The position numbers were made by a program, and so were the translations under genes. Source: Nitratireductor luteus (GTDB lineage Bacteria; Pseudomonadota; Alphaproteobacteria; Rhizobiales; Rhizobiaceae). From it: DNA of 64,000 bases. The notes beneath the pieces were generated by a model, which was not told where the DNA came from, made no database searches, and was given only the letters and a program-made list of their open reading frames with translations. This document shows positions 37,897 to 46,958 of the stretch, one piece after another (the stretch's first letter is position 1; the number at the start of each line of letters is the position of its first letter). The stretch is from assembly GCF_026162365.1 (NCBI RefSeq), contig NZ_JAOANW010000006.1, positions 1 to 64,000 on the forward strand, written 5' to 3'.

Positions 37897-39039
37897 ATGA
37901 AAGGATTGATAGCCGCGTCGGTGGCCTTGGCCGCCATGGTGGGTGCAGCCCATGCACAGGAAACCATCAAGATCGGTGCACTCTACAACGTGACGGGCGG
38001 CATGTCTTCGCTCGACGGTCCCTCGTTGAAGGGCGCGCAGCTTGCCGTGAAACAGATCAACGCGGATGGCGGACTGCTCGGCCGGCAGGTCGAACTCATC
38101 GCCCCCGATGGCAAGACCGACCAGCAGGAGACGGCCAAGGCCGCGCAGCGCGTTCTCTCCGAAGGGGTGGTGGCCGGCATCGGCCAGTCCGACACCACCT
38201 TCGTGATGGCCGGTGCACCGCTGTTCCAGGAACAGGGCGTGCCTTTCGTCACATCGGGCGCAACCCATCCGGAACTGCCGCAATGGGTCGGCGACTACAT
38301 GTTCATGACGCCGTTCGGCGATGACGACCAGTCCTACGCAATCGCCGACTACACCTATGACAAGCTCGGCGCGCGCACCGTCGCCGTGTGGACCGACAAT
38401 TCCATGGACTTCACCAAGGCGCTCAGCAAGTTCTTCATCGAGAGGTTCGAAGAGCGAGGCGGTAAGATCGTGGGCACCGACACCTTCATGATGGGCGACA
38501 CGGATTTCTCTGCCCAGATCGCGCGCCTTGCCTCCATCGATCCGGCGCCGGACGCCGTCTTCGTCTCAGCCATTCCTTCCGAAGCCGGGCTTTCGGTGAA
38601 GCAGATTCGCGAACAGGGGATTACGATGCCGATCGTTTCGGGCGACGGTTTCGATACGGAACTGGTCGCGACCGTGCCGGGACCGGAACTCGCCGATGAC
38701 GTCTACTTCTCCACCCACACCTATCGCGCCGACGATCGGGAAGAGGTGAAGAAGTTCATCGAGGACTACAAGGCCGAGTACGGCATTGAGCCGGAGAACG
38801 CTTTTGCACCCCTTGGCTATGATGCGATGATGCTGGTCGCCGATGCGATCCGCCGCGCGGGATCCGCCGAACCGGCCGATATCCGCGATGCGCTGGCCGA
38901 AACCCGCGGTTTCAAGGGCGTGACGGGCGAGATCAGCTATACGCGCGAAAGCATGGTGCCGCCGAAGCCGGTTTCCATCATCAGCGTGCACAACGGCGAA
39001 TATCAGGTCGAAGAAATCTGGACGCCGGGGGCCAACTAG
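37897..39039 (+). CDS. Branched-chain-type ABC transporter substrate-binding protein
   Basis: This 380-residue periplasmic receptor of the LivJ/Peripla_BP_6 type has a signal peptide (MKGLIAASVALAAMVGAAHA, cleavage after residue 20), then TIKIGALYNVTGGMSSLDGPSLKGAQLAV, the standard mature N-terminus of this family, and VAGIGQSDTTFVMAG. It is likely to serve the LivGFHM system encoded at 31404-34854, although separated by three genes, because both promoters have the same operator layout. The ligand is not evident. Confidence 0.93.
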   Translation: MKGLIAASVALAAMVGAAHAQETIKIGALYNVTGGMSSLDGPSLKGAQLAVKQINADGGLLGRQVELIAPDGKTDQQETAKAAQRVLSEGVVAGIGQSDTTFVMAGAPLFQEQGVPFVTSGATHPELPQWVGDYMFMTPFGDDDQSYAIADYTYDKLGARTVAVWTDNSMDFTKALSKFFIERFEERGGKIVGTDTFMMGDTDFSAQIARLASIDPAPDAVFVSAIPSEAGLSVKQIREQGITMPIVSGDGFDTELVATVPGPELADDVYFSTHTYRADDREEVKKFIEDYKAEYGIEPENAFAPLGYDAMMLVADAIRRAGSAEPADIRDALAETRGFKGVTGEISYTRESMVPPKPVSIISVHNGEYQVEEIWTPGAN

Positions 39040-39059
39040 CTGCTCGCTTTTGTTCGGCT

Positions 39060-39090
39060 GACGGGGCCGCCAGGCCCCGTCTCTTTCCTT
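39060..39090 (+). terminator. Rho-independent terminator-like hairpin
   Basis: A 9-bp perfect GC-rich stem (GACGGGGCC 39060-39068 with its complement 39073-39081) closes a GCCA loop and is followed by the pyrimidine-rich TCTTTCCTT. It stands 20 bp after the receptor gene. Since a co-directional hydrolase gene follows, it may reduce rather than stop transcription, favouring high expression of the receptor. Confidence 0.65.
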
Positions 39091-39091
39091 A

Positions 39092-39122
39092 CTGTGCGCG
39101 AACATCATACAACGGCGCACAG
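39092..39122. repeat. 8-bp inverted repeat between terminator and hydrolase gene
   Basis: CTGTGCGC (39092-39099) and its perfect complement GCGCACAG (39115-39122) flank a 15-nt AT-richer loop. The element sits directly after the terminator hairpin and 27 bp before the start codon of the next gene, close to its ribosome binding site (GGAG at 39137). It could be an operator or a leader hairpin. Confidence 0.5.
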
Positions 39123-39148
39123 GCCATTCCATCCTGGAGAAAATGCCA

Positions 39149-39778
39149 ATGAGCAGCCAAGCCGGCGGCACCCTTGCGCGCCATGAAGGGCGAGACAGGA
39201 AGCTGGAGCCGCGGAAGACCGCCGTGCTGGTCGTCGACGCGCAGAACGCGGAACTCGAGCCCGAGATTTTCGAGAACCATCCCGAGTTCGCCGCCGCCCT
39301 GAAGAGCCGCGCGCTGCCGGCCATGCGCAGGCTTCTGGAGGCGGCGCGGGGCAGGGGCCTGGAAGTGATCTACACCGTGATCGAAGCGTTGACGAAGGAC
39401 GGCAGGGACCGTTCGCTGGACCACAAGCTGTCGAATATTCTCGTACCCCGGGGGTCGCGGCTTGCCCAGGTGATCGAGGATGTCGCGCCGCAGGATGATG
39501 AAATCGTCCTGCCGAAGACGTCGTCGGGCGTCTTCAATTCCACCAATCTCGACTATGTGCTGCGCAATCTCGGCATCGAGAATGTCATCGTCGCCGGCTT
39601 CGTCACCGATCAATGCGTGGACATGGCCATCCGCGACGGCGCCGACCGGGGCTATTACATGGTCTGCGCGCAGGATGCCTGTGCGGCCTATACGCAGGAA
39701 CGGCATGAGACCGCCTTGCGGGCTTTCGGGGGATATTGCCGGGTGCAGGATGTCGAGGAGATCGTGAGGGATCTTTGA
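39149..39778 (+). CDS. Isochorismatase-family cysteine hydrolase, copy 2
   Basis: This 209-residue paralogue of the hydrolase at 34851-35492 has the same catalytic triad: Asp in AVLVVDAQN, Lys in VLPKTSSGVFNSTN, Cys in FVTDQCVDM. The two are alike across DGRDRSLD-KLSN and IRDGADRG. The ATG at 39149 lies 9 nt after GGAG and is preferred to the ATG at 39143, which is too close. Two related hydrolases in one regulon suggest two successive amide cleavages or two related substrates. No stronger assignment can be made. Confidence 0.88.
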   Translation: MSSQAGGTLARHEGRDRKLEPRKTAVLVVDAQNAELEPEIFENHPEFAAALKSRALPAMRRLLEAARGRGLEVIYTVIEALTKDGRDRSLDHKLSNILVPRGSRLAQVIEDVAPQDDEIVLPKTSSGVFNSTNLDYVLRNLGIENVIVAGFVTDQCVDMAIRDGADRGYYMVCAQDACAAYTQERHETALRAFGGYCRVQDVEEIVRDL

Positions 39779-39791
39779 GCGATGGGATTAC

Positions 39792-39837
39792 CGCATCGGC
39801 CCGAAAATCGGCATCGGTTTTCGGAAAGCGCGATGCG
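39792..39837. repeat. Rhizobial-type intergenic palindromic repeat
   Basis: A compound palindrome has outer arms CGCATCG/CGATGCG (39792-39798, 39831-39837) and inner arms CCGAAAA/TTTTCGG (39801-39807, 39818-39824). This sequence style (CCGAAAA with CGATGCG) is common in extragenic palindromes of rhizobia and relatives. It sits between the end of the catabolic module and the convergent end of cobF and may act as a transcript end. Confidence 0.6.
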
Positions 39838-39891
39838 TGACCCGAAGGTGTTCGAGCGTCGTTGCGTAGCGTCCGAACGGACGATGGCCCT

Positions 39892-40665
39892 CTAACGCTC
39901 CCGCGTGTCCCGCCGCCGCAAGAGATAGGTGTCCATGATCCAGCCCTTGGCGGCCCGTGCGCTTGCGCGGGCTTCCTCGATTTCTTGCGCGACATCGCCG
40001 AGCCTGCCGGCGATGGCGATTTCGTCCGGCGTGCCGAGATAGGCGCCCCAGAAAATGTCATAGGCATCGCCGGGAAGATCGAGGAAGGCGCAGCCGCCGT
40101 CCAGCATCACCAGCGCCGTGTCGGCGTTTTGCGGGAATCCTTCCGCAGAAAGCTTTCGCCCGGTGGTGATGTGCACCGCCCCGCCGATAGTGTTGAGCGG
40201 CATTCCATGGCTCGCCGCCAGTGCCTGGATGCTGGTGATGCCGGGCACGACGTCGAGCATGAGTTCCATTCCGGTATCGGCGCGCAGCCGCTCGACGATG
40301 CGTAGCGTGCTGTCGTAAAGCGATGGGTCGCCCCAGACGAGAAAGGCGGCATGGCCGTTCTCGCCTGTGTGCTCGGCAAGGAGAGCCGCATAAAGGTCGG
40401 CGATGGCCGCGTGCCAGTCGTCGACGCCCCTGCGGTAGGAAGGATCACCCGCATCGCGCACCGGCAGGTCGAATTCGATGATGCGGGCGGCGGGGTTGGC
40501 GAGGAAACGGTCGCAGATCGCACGGCGGAGGTCGGCAAGGTCCTCCTTGGCGGCGCCCTTGCGCGGGATGAGGACGACATCGGCGCGGTTCAGCGCACCG
40601 ACGCCCTGCACCGTCATGTGCTCAGGATTGCCGGTGCCGATGCCGATGATGGAGAGCCTGCGCAT
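39892..40665 (-). CDS. cobF: Precorrin-6A synthase (deacetylating)
   Basis: This 257-residue tetrapyrrole methyltransferase methylates precorrin-5 at C1 and releases acetate, a step found only in the aerobic cobalamin pathway. Its N-terminus LSIIGIGTGNPEHMTVQGVGALNRADVVL and the internal FLVWGDPSLYDSTLRIV are CobF-like. It is the last gene of the cobL-E-M-A-B-S-T-F unit, 8 bp after cobT. Confidence 0.95.
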   Translation of the reverse strand: MRRLSIIGIGTGNPEHMTVQGVGALNRADVVLIPRKGAAKEDLADLRRAICDRFLANPAARIIEFDLPVRDAGDPSYRRGVDDWHAAIADLYAALLAEHTGENGHAAFLVWGDPSLYDSTLRIVERLRADTGMELMLDVVPGITSIQALAASHGMPLNTIGGAVHITTGRKLSAEGFPQNADTALVMLDGGCAFLDLPGDAYDIFWGAYLGTPDEIAIAGRLGDVAQEIEEARASARAAKGWIMDTYLLRRRDTRER

Positions 40666-40673
40666 CGATGACC

Positions 40674-41687
40674 CTATCCGTCCGAAACGCCGGCCTCGGC
40701 AAAGGTCGCCATGCCGTTGTGGCAGGCGACCGCGCCGCGCAGGACGTTGATCGCCAGACAGGCGCCGGAGGCTTCGCCGAGCCGCATGTCGAGGTCGAGC
40801 AGCGGGACCATGCCGAGGGTGGCGAGCAGCTTCCGATGCCCCGGCTCGGCCGAGACATGGGCGGCCAGCGCATGCGCCAGGCCTGCCCCGTTCAGGCTGG
40901 TGAGCGTGGCGGCAGCCGCACCGCAGACGAAGCCGTCGAGGAGCACGGGAATGCGTTTGCGGCGCGCTGCGAGCAGCGCGCCGAACATTGCCGCAATTTC
41001 GCGTCCGCCAACGCAGCGAAGGGCGGCGAGCGGGTCGGAGAGCATCGTGCCATGGCGGGCTAGCCCGGCATCCACCGCCTCCGCCTTGCGGGCCAGGCCG
41101 GCATCGTCGACGCCGGTGCCGCGACCAACCCAGTCCGCGCCCCTGCCGCCGAGCAGGGCGGCGGCGACCGCGGCGGCGGCGGTGGTGTTGCCGATGCCCA
41201 TCTCGCCAAGCGCGACGAGGTCGGCCTGTTCCGGCACGGCATCATGGCCGGTCTGCACGGCGGCGAGGAACTCGGCCTCCGTCATCGCCGGCGCCCGGGT
41301 GAAATCGGCGGTCGGCCGCTCGATGTCGAGGGGCGTTACGGTGAGGGTCGCACCGGCCTGGCGGGCAAGCTGATTGATGGCAGCGCCGCCGGCGGAAAAA
41401 TTCGCCACCATCTGCGCCGTGACCTCGGCCGGAAAGGCCGAGACACCGCGCGCGGTCACGCCGTGGGAGCCGGCAAAGACCAGCACATGAAGCGTTTCGA
41501 GTCGCGGCAGGTGCCGTCCCTGCCAGCGCGCGAGGAAGATCGCGGCTTGCTCCAGCCGGCCGAGACTGCCGGGCGGCTTGGTCAGCGTGTTCTGACGGGC
41601 GGCTGCCTGCTGCGCCGCGTCTTCGTCGCCCGCCGGTAGCGAGAGACAGGCGTCGCGCAGTCCTTCGATCGTCTTGAACTGGGTCAT
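40674..41687 (-). CDS. cobT: Nicotinate-nucleotide--dimethylbenzimidazole phosphoribosyltransferase
   Basis: This enzyme (337 residues; CobU in Pseudomonas denitrificans naming) makes alpha-ribazole-5'-phosphate from nicotinate mononucleotide and 5,6-dimethylbenzimidazole. Motifs are LTKPPGSLGRLE, FAGSHGVTARGVSAFPAEVT, LGEMGIGNTTAAAAV and the catalytic Glu in DMRLGEASGACLA near the C-terminus. It lies 10 bp after cobS. This symbol must not be confused with the cobaltochelatase CobT, which is not in the window. Confidence 0.95.
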   Translation of the reverse strand: MTQFKTIEGLRDACLSLPAGDEDAAQQAAARQNTLTKPPGSLGRLEQAAIFLARWQGRHLPRLETLHVLVFAGSHGVTARGVSAFPAEVTAQMVANFSAGGAAINQLARQAGATLTVTPLDIERPTADFTRAPAMTEAEFLAAVQTGHDAVPEQADLVALGEMGIGNTTAAAAVAAALLGGRGADWVGRGTGVDDAGLARKAEAVDAGLARHGTMLSDPLAALRCVGGREIAAMFGALLAARRKRIPVLLDGFVCGAAAATLTSLNGAGLAHALAAHVSAEPGHRKLLATLGMVPLLDLDMRLGEASGACLAINVLRGAVACHNGMATFAEAGVSDG

Positions 41688-41697
41688 GAAATGTCCT

Positions 41698-42456
41698 TCA
41701 GGTAAAATGGAGCGTCGCCGCGAGCAGGGTGAGCGTTTCGGCCGCCTGCTGCAGCGCGCCGAGAACGTCGCCGGTCTGGCCTCCGATCTGCCGCTCCGCC
41801 AGACGTTTGACGAGAAACAGGCAGAGTGCCAGGAGCGGCGCGGCGATCAGGAAAAGGCCGGTGCCCGCGACAAGCAGGACACCACCGCCGATGAGGAGCG
41901 CGAAGAAAACGGCGCGGCCGTCTGGCTTGCCGGCGCCGGCCGAAAGTCCGTCGTCGCGCGCGGGCGGCTGAAGCGCCATCAACGCCGGCATCAGCGCGCG
42001 CGAGACGGCATGGGCGGCGATCAGCGCCGGCAGGGCCGCCGAGGCCAGCGCCGTCAGCGCCGACCAGCGCAGGAGGATGGAAAGGACGAGCGCCGCGACG
42101 CCATAGGTGCCGATGCGGCTGTCCCGCATGATGGCGAGCTTGCTTTCGCGCGTCGTTCCGCCGCCGAAACCATCGGCGACGTCGGCCAAGCCGTCCTCGT
42201 GCAGCGCGCCGCTGAGCCCCATGGTTGCGGCCAGGGCCAGCGCGGCGGCGACGGTCGCGGGCAGGCCCAGCCACAATGAGAACAGGAGCACCAGCCCGCC
42301 CGCCGCACCGATGAGGCAGCCTGCGACGGGCGCAGCCCATTGCGCGGCGGCGAAGCCGCGCTCCGGCATCCCGAAAGCCGGCAGCGGCAGGCGGGTGTAG
42401 AAGCCGATACAGGCGGCGACGTCACGCAGGAGCGCGCTGGCAGGAGAGGCCGTCAT
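41698..42456 (-). CDS. cobS: Adenosylcobinamide-GDP ribazoletransferase
   Basis: This integral membrane enzyme (252 residues; CobV in P. denitrificans naming) joins adenosylcobinamide-GDP to alpha-ribazole (phosphate), the last assembly step. The acidic motif HEDGLADVADGFGGGTTRESKL lies near residues 90-112, followed by DSRIGTYG. Several hydrophobic stretches rich in Ala/Leu make up the membrane part. It starts 3 bp after cobB. Confidence 0.94.
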   Translation of the reverse strand: MTASPASALLRDVAACIGFYTRLPLPAFGMPERGFAAAQWAAPVAGCLIGAAGGLVLLFSLWLGLPATVAAALALAATMGLSGALHEDGLADVADGFGGGTTRESKLAIMRDSRIGTYGVAALVLSILLRWSALTALASAALPALIAAHAVSRALMPALMALQPPARDDGLSAGAGKPDGRAVFFALLIGGGVLLVAGTGLFLIAAPLLALCLFLVKRLAERQIGGQTGDVLGALQQAAETLTLLAATLHFT

Positions 42457-42459
42457 CGC

Positions 42460-43773
42460 TCAGCCTCGCGCGATTGCATGGAAATAGGTGCCGGACACGT
42501 TTCCGCGCCGGGCGCCCGAGGGGCCGAGGGCGCGGCCCTGGCCGTCGGCCAGTTCGGCAAGCGGCTGGTCATTCCCTGGTTCGACCAGCCGCGAATAGTG
42601 GAACTCGTGGCCTCTTATCGTCTCGCCGGCTTTGCCTATGGGGCAGTCGCGCGTCAATCTCGCCTGCCGGTAGCCGAGATTCATCTTGCGCTTTGCGTAG
42701 CTCGTTACATGGTTGAGCAGGCTGAGCATGGGATGCGTTATCCCGTCGGCATCCTCCAGCGCGCGGCCGAGCACCATGAAGCCGCCGCACTCGCCATGCA
42801 CCGGCCGCGTTTTTGCGAAGGCACGCATGCGGACGCGGAAAGTCTCCGCTTCCGCCAGCCTTCCGGCATGAAGCTCCGGGTAGCCGCCGGGCAGCCAGCA
42901 GGCATCGGCGGACGGGTCGGGCCCTTCGTCGGCCAGCGGCGAAAAGGGCAGGAGCTCGGCCCCGGCCTGGCGCCAGTGCGCCGCCACATGCGGATAGACG
43001 AAGCTGAAGGCGCCGTCCTGGGCGATGGCGATGCGCTGTCCGGGGGGTGGCAGCCTGTGGTTGGTCATGACGGCGGGCACGGACAGAGGGGCGGCGGCGG
43101 CCAGCACCGCATCGAGATCGATGGATTCCTCCATCACATCGGCCAGCCGCTCGATGAAGGCTTCCAGCGCGTCGTGCTCGCTCGCCTGCACGAGCCCCAG
43201 ATGCCGCTCCGGCAGGGCCATGTCGGGGTTTCGGTGTACCGCGCCCAGCACTTTCATGCCGATCGCCTCAATGGCATCGCGCGCCATCGTTTCGTGCCGG
43301 GCGCTTGCCACCTGGTTGAGCACGATGCCGGCGATCTTCACGCGCGGATCATAGGCCGCAAAGCCCTTGGCGAGCGCCGCCGCAGTCTGCGATTGGCCGG
43401 AGACGTCGAGGATGACGAGCGCGGGCACGTCGTAAAGACGGGCGATGTCGGCGGCGGCGCCGGATCGTCCTGGTTCCGAAACGATACCGTCGAACAGGCC
43501 CATGGCGCTTTCGATCAGCAGCATGTCGGCATCCGCCGCCTGGCCTTTGGCAAGGTGCGCCAGAAGGTCGGGATGCATCGCCCAACTGTCGAGATTGACG
43601 CCGGGATGACCGGTGGCGGCCATGTGGAAGCCGGGATCGATATAGTCGGGACCGGATTTGGCGCCGCGCACGGCAAGCCCGCGCCGCCGCAGGGCGCGCA
43701 TCAGGCCGATGGTCACGCTGGTCTTGCCGGACCCGGAGCGGGCCGCACCGACGATGAGCGCGCGGGCGGTCAT
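42460..43773 (-). CDS. cobB: Cobyrinate a,c-diamide synthase
   Basis: This glutamine-dependent amidase converts hydrogenobyrinate to its a,c-diamide in the aerobic route. The 437 residues comprise an N-terminal ATPase domain (GAARSGSGKTSVTIGLMRAL, KSGPDYIDPGFH) and a C-terminal class I glutamine amidotransferase domain with nucleophile Cys in VHGECGGFMVLGRALEDADG and the catalytic His in the RGHEFHYS block. It overlaps cobA by 4 bp. Confidence 0.95.
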   Translation of the reverse strand: MTARALIVGAARSGSGKTSVTIGLMRALRRRGLAVRGAKSGPDYIDPGFHMAATGHPGVNLDSWAMHPDLLAHLAKGQAADADMLLIESAMGLFDGIVSEPGRSGAAADIARLYDVPALVILDVSGQSQTAAALAKGFAAYDPRVKIAGIVLNQVASARHETMARDAIEAIGMKVLGAVHRNPDMALPERHLGLVQASEHDALEAFIERLADVMEESIDLDAVLAAAAPLSVPAVMTNHRLPPPGQRIAIAQDGAFSFVYPHVAAHWRQAGAELLPFSPLADEGPDPSADACWLPGGYPELHAGRLAEAETFRVRMRAFAKTRPVHGECGGFMVLGRALEDADGITHPMLSLLNHVTSYAKRKMNLGYRQARLTRDCPIGKAGETIRGHEFHYSRLVEPGNDQPLAELADGQGRALGPSGARRGNVSGTYFHAIARG

Positions 43774-44542
43774 TGGAGTTCCTTCCTGAGAGCCACGATC
43801 CCGCCGATCACGATGATCGCCGGCGAACCTAAACCCTGCGCCTCGGCCTCCCGCACGAGGCTTTCGAGATCGGTGACGAGGATGCGCTCGCGGCGCGTGG
43901 TGGCGTCCATGATGAGGGCGGCCGGCGTTTGCGGTGCAAGGCCGCCCCTGGCAAGCGCGTCGGCGATCAGGGCCAGCTTGTGCATGCCCATATAGATGAC
44001 GATGGGCTGGCCGGTCGCCGCCAGCGCCGCCCAGTCGAGATCGTCGGCATCGCCGGCGGCATGGCCGGTGGCGAAAACGATGGCCTTGTTGACGCCGCGC
44101 ATGGTTGCCGGGATGCCGGCACCGGCCAGCGCGCCCACCGCCGAGGTGATGCCGGACAGGAAGCGGAAAGGGATGCCCGCACGGGCGAGCACGAACGCCT
44201 CCTCGCCGCCGCGGCCGAACATGTTGGGGTCACCGCCCTTGAGGCGCAGCACGCGGCGGCCGGCTTTTGCCTCTTCGACCAGCAGGCGGTTGATCTCGTC
44301 CTGGCTGGTGGAAGGCTGGCCGGCCCGCTTTCCCACATAATGGTGCTCGGCCTGCGGCGCCGCCTTCAAAACGGAGCGGTCGACCAGCGCGTCGTAGATC
44401 ACCGCGTCCGCCGTGCCGAGAGCCGCCAGCACGTCGAGCGTGAGGCAGCCAAGACCGCCCGGACCGGCGCCTGCCAGCCAGACGTGGCCGGGTTCGAAAT
44501 CGGCCGGCTCGAAGCCGAGCCGGGCCAGGGCGTCGACCGTGC

Positions 44543-44546
<4 letters not shown>
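43770..44546 (-). CDS. cobA: Uroporphyrinogen-III C-methyltransferase
   Basis: CobA adds two methyl groups to uroporphyrinogen III to form precorrin-2, the entry step to cobalamin. It has 258 residues with the SAM-dependent tetrapyrrole methylase motifs [35 protein letters not shown] and [14 protein letters not shown]. The normally conserved PGDP after the first glycine motif reads PGGLG here, a minor deviation. It overlaps cobM and cobB by 4 bp each. The absence of fused CysG-type dehydrogenase domains suits the B12 role. Confidence 0.95.
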
Positions 44547-45303
<757 letters not shown>

Positions 45304-45307
<4 letters not shown>

Positions 45308-45690
45308 GGTTGGTTTCCGGTTGTGGCAATGGCGCAGGTGACGCCCTCCCGCACGAGCCTTGGCCCGAGGAGACGGGCGGTGGCGCCGCATGCGGCAAGG
45401 GCGGCGGCTTCGGATGCCGAGCCGACGCCGGTTGCGTGGAGGGAAGCGGGGGAGACGGTGAGGCAGCGCCCTGCGGCGGCTTCAAGAGCTTCCTCGCTGG
45501 CGACGATCAGCGGCAGGTCGAGCTGGCTTGCCGTCTCGTGAAAGCCGGCCTCGTCCTTCTTGCGCGGCACGGTGGCGAGTGCGGTAAGGTCGGCGCGCGC
45601 GAGGCGGTGATGCGCCAGCGCGGCGTCGAGGGCGGCCAGAACGGCCTTCCGTGTGGTGTTGCTCGTGCTGCCGAGCCCGGCGCAGATCAT
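45304..45690 (-). CDS. cobE: Cobalamin biosynthesis protein CobE
   Basis: This 128-residue protein is of the CobE/CbiG C-terminal family, small proteins needed for aerobic cobalamin synthesis without a firmly settled reaction. It begins [21 protein letters not shown] and contains [20 protein letters not shown] and [17 protein letters not shown], the usual family blocks. The ATG at 45690 overlaps the cobL stop in an ATGA, matching the other junctions of this operon; an ATG 18 bp upstream is also possible. Confidence 0.9.
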
Positions 45691-46958
45691 GGCTTGCTCC
45701 AGCGCCATTGCATGACGGGCAGCGCGGGGCGCATGGCCGTCATGCCGCCGACGGGCGCGGCGCGCGCGATGGCGATCTCGATGAGTTCGCCGCCCCGCCG
45801 GGCATGAAGCTCGATGAGCATGACGCGCATCTCCAGCGTTACGGCATTGGCGACCAAGCGCCCGCCGGTGGGGAGCGCTTCCATGGCGGTTTCCGTGATG
45901 CCGGGGATGCTGCCGCCACCGCCGATGAAGATCGCATCGGGCGTCGGCAGGCCTGCCAGCGCCTCCGGTGCCGTTCCCGTCACCACTTGCAGGTCGGGCA
46001 CGCCGAAGCTTGTCGCGTTGCGGCTGATGCGTTCGGCACGCGGGGCATCGGCTTCGATGGCGATGGCGCGCAGGGAGGGATGCTGGCGCATCCATTCGAT
46101 CGAGATCGACCCCGAGCCCGCGCCGATGTCCCATAGAAGCTGGCCACGTTTCGGCTGAAGGGCGGCAAGCGTGACGGCGCGCACCTCCGGCTTGGTGATC
46201 TGGCCGTCATGCTCGAACAGGGTGTCGCCCAGTCCGGTGCCGAGCGGCAGGATGCGGGCGCCGGCCGAGGCGGCAACCTCGACGGCGATCAAGTTGAGAT
46301 CGTCGAAGGTGGGGGCGCCGAGGTCTTCGGCGGTGGATAGCGTGTGGCGTTCGCGCGGTCCGCCCAGCGCTTCCAGCACATGGAAGCGCGATGCGCCGAA
46401 GCCTTCTTCCGCCAGCAATGCCGCGATCTCGGCGGGTGCTTGCCCGTCGGAAGTGAGAGCGATGATGCGGCGGCCGGCGTGCAGCAGCGGGCGGATCAGA
46501 GCGATGGGCCTGCCATGCAGCGAGACGGTCTCCACTTCCTGGAGCGGCCAGCCGAGACGGGCCGCGGCAAGGCTGAAGGCGGACCGCGCGGGCAGGACGT
46601 GCATCTCGGCGGCAGTGATCCGCCGGGCCAGCGTCGCCCCGACGCCGAAGTGGAACGGATCGCCCGAGGCGAGCACGCAGACACGGCGGCCGCTGAGCGC
46701 GGCGATGTCGTCCAGCCCTTTCGCGAAAGGCGTGGGCCATGGGCGTTTTTCACCGGCGATCAGGGTTTCGGCCAGCGCCAGATGACGATGGCCGCCGAAG
46801 ACGAACTCCGCCTCGCCGATGGCGGCCTTGGCGGCCTTGCTCAGGCCTGCAACGCCGTCCTCGCCGATGCCGACGATGGTAAGCCATCTCGACGACGGGT
46901 GTTGGCGGGCGGCCGACCCCGTTCCCAAAGCGGCCTCTTTTGCCCTAGAAGACATCAT
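45687..46958 (-). CDS. cobL: Precorrin-6Y C5,15-methyltransferase (decarboxylating)
   Basis: CobL methylates precorrin-6B at C5 and C15 and removes the C12 acetate carboxyl. The protein (423 residues from 46958) combines an N-terminal CbiE-like tetrapyrrole methylase (WLTIVGIGEDGVAGLS, RRVCVLASGDPFHFGVGATL) with a C-terminal CbiT domain (LLWDIGAGSGSISIEWMRQHP). The start is uncertain: tandem ATG codons at 46958/46955 overlap the divergent cobK start, and a TTG about 30 nt further in has an AGAGG site. The gene starts the leftward cobL-E-M-A-B-S-T-F unit, so its promoter, unless transcription comes from cobJ, lies inside cobK. Confidence 0.93.
   Translation of the reverse strand: MMSSRAKEAALGTGSAARQHPSSRWLTIVGIGEDGVAGLSKAAKAAIGEAEFVFGGHRHLALAETLIAGEKRPWPTPFAKGLDDIAALSGRRVCVLASGDPFHFGVGATLARRITAAEMHVLPARSAFSLAAARLGWPLQEVETVSLHGRPIALIRPLLHAGRRIIALTSDGQAPAEIAALLAEEGFGASRFHVLEALGGPRERHTLSTAEDLGAPTFDDLNLIAVEVAASAGARILPLGTGLGDTLFEHDGQITKPEVRAVTLAALQPKRGQLLWDIGAGSGSISIEWMRQHPSLRAIAIEADAPRAERISRNATSFGVPDLQVVTGTAPEALAGLPTPDAIFIGGGGSIPGITETAMEALPTGGRLVANAVTLEMRVMLIELHARRGGELIEIAIARAAPVGGMTAMRPALPVMQWRWSKP

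Noticed and set aside
42340-43995. A 551-codon open frame on the plus strand
   Set aside because: Antisense shadow of cobB and neighbours; no recognisable protein features.
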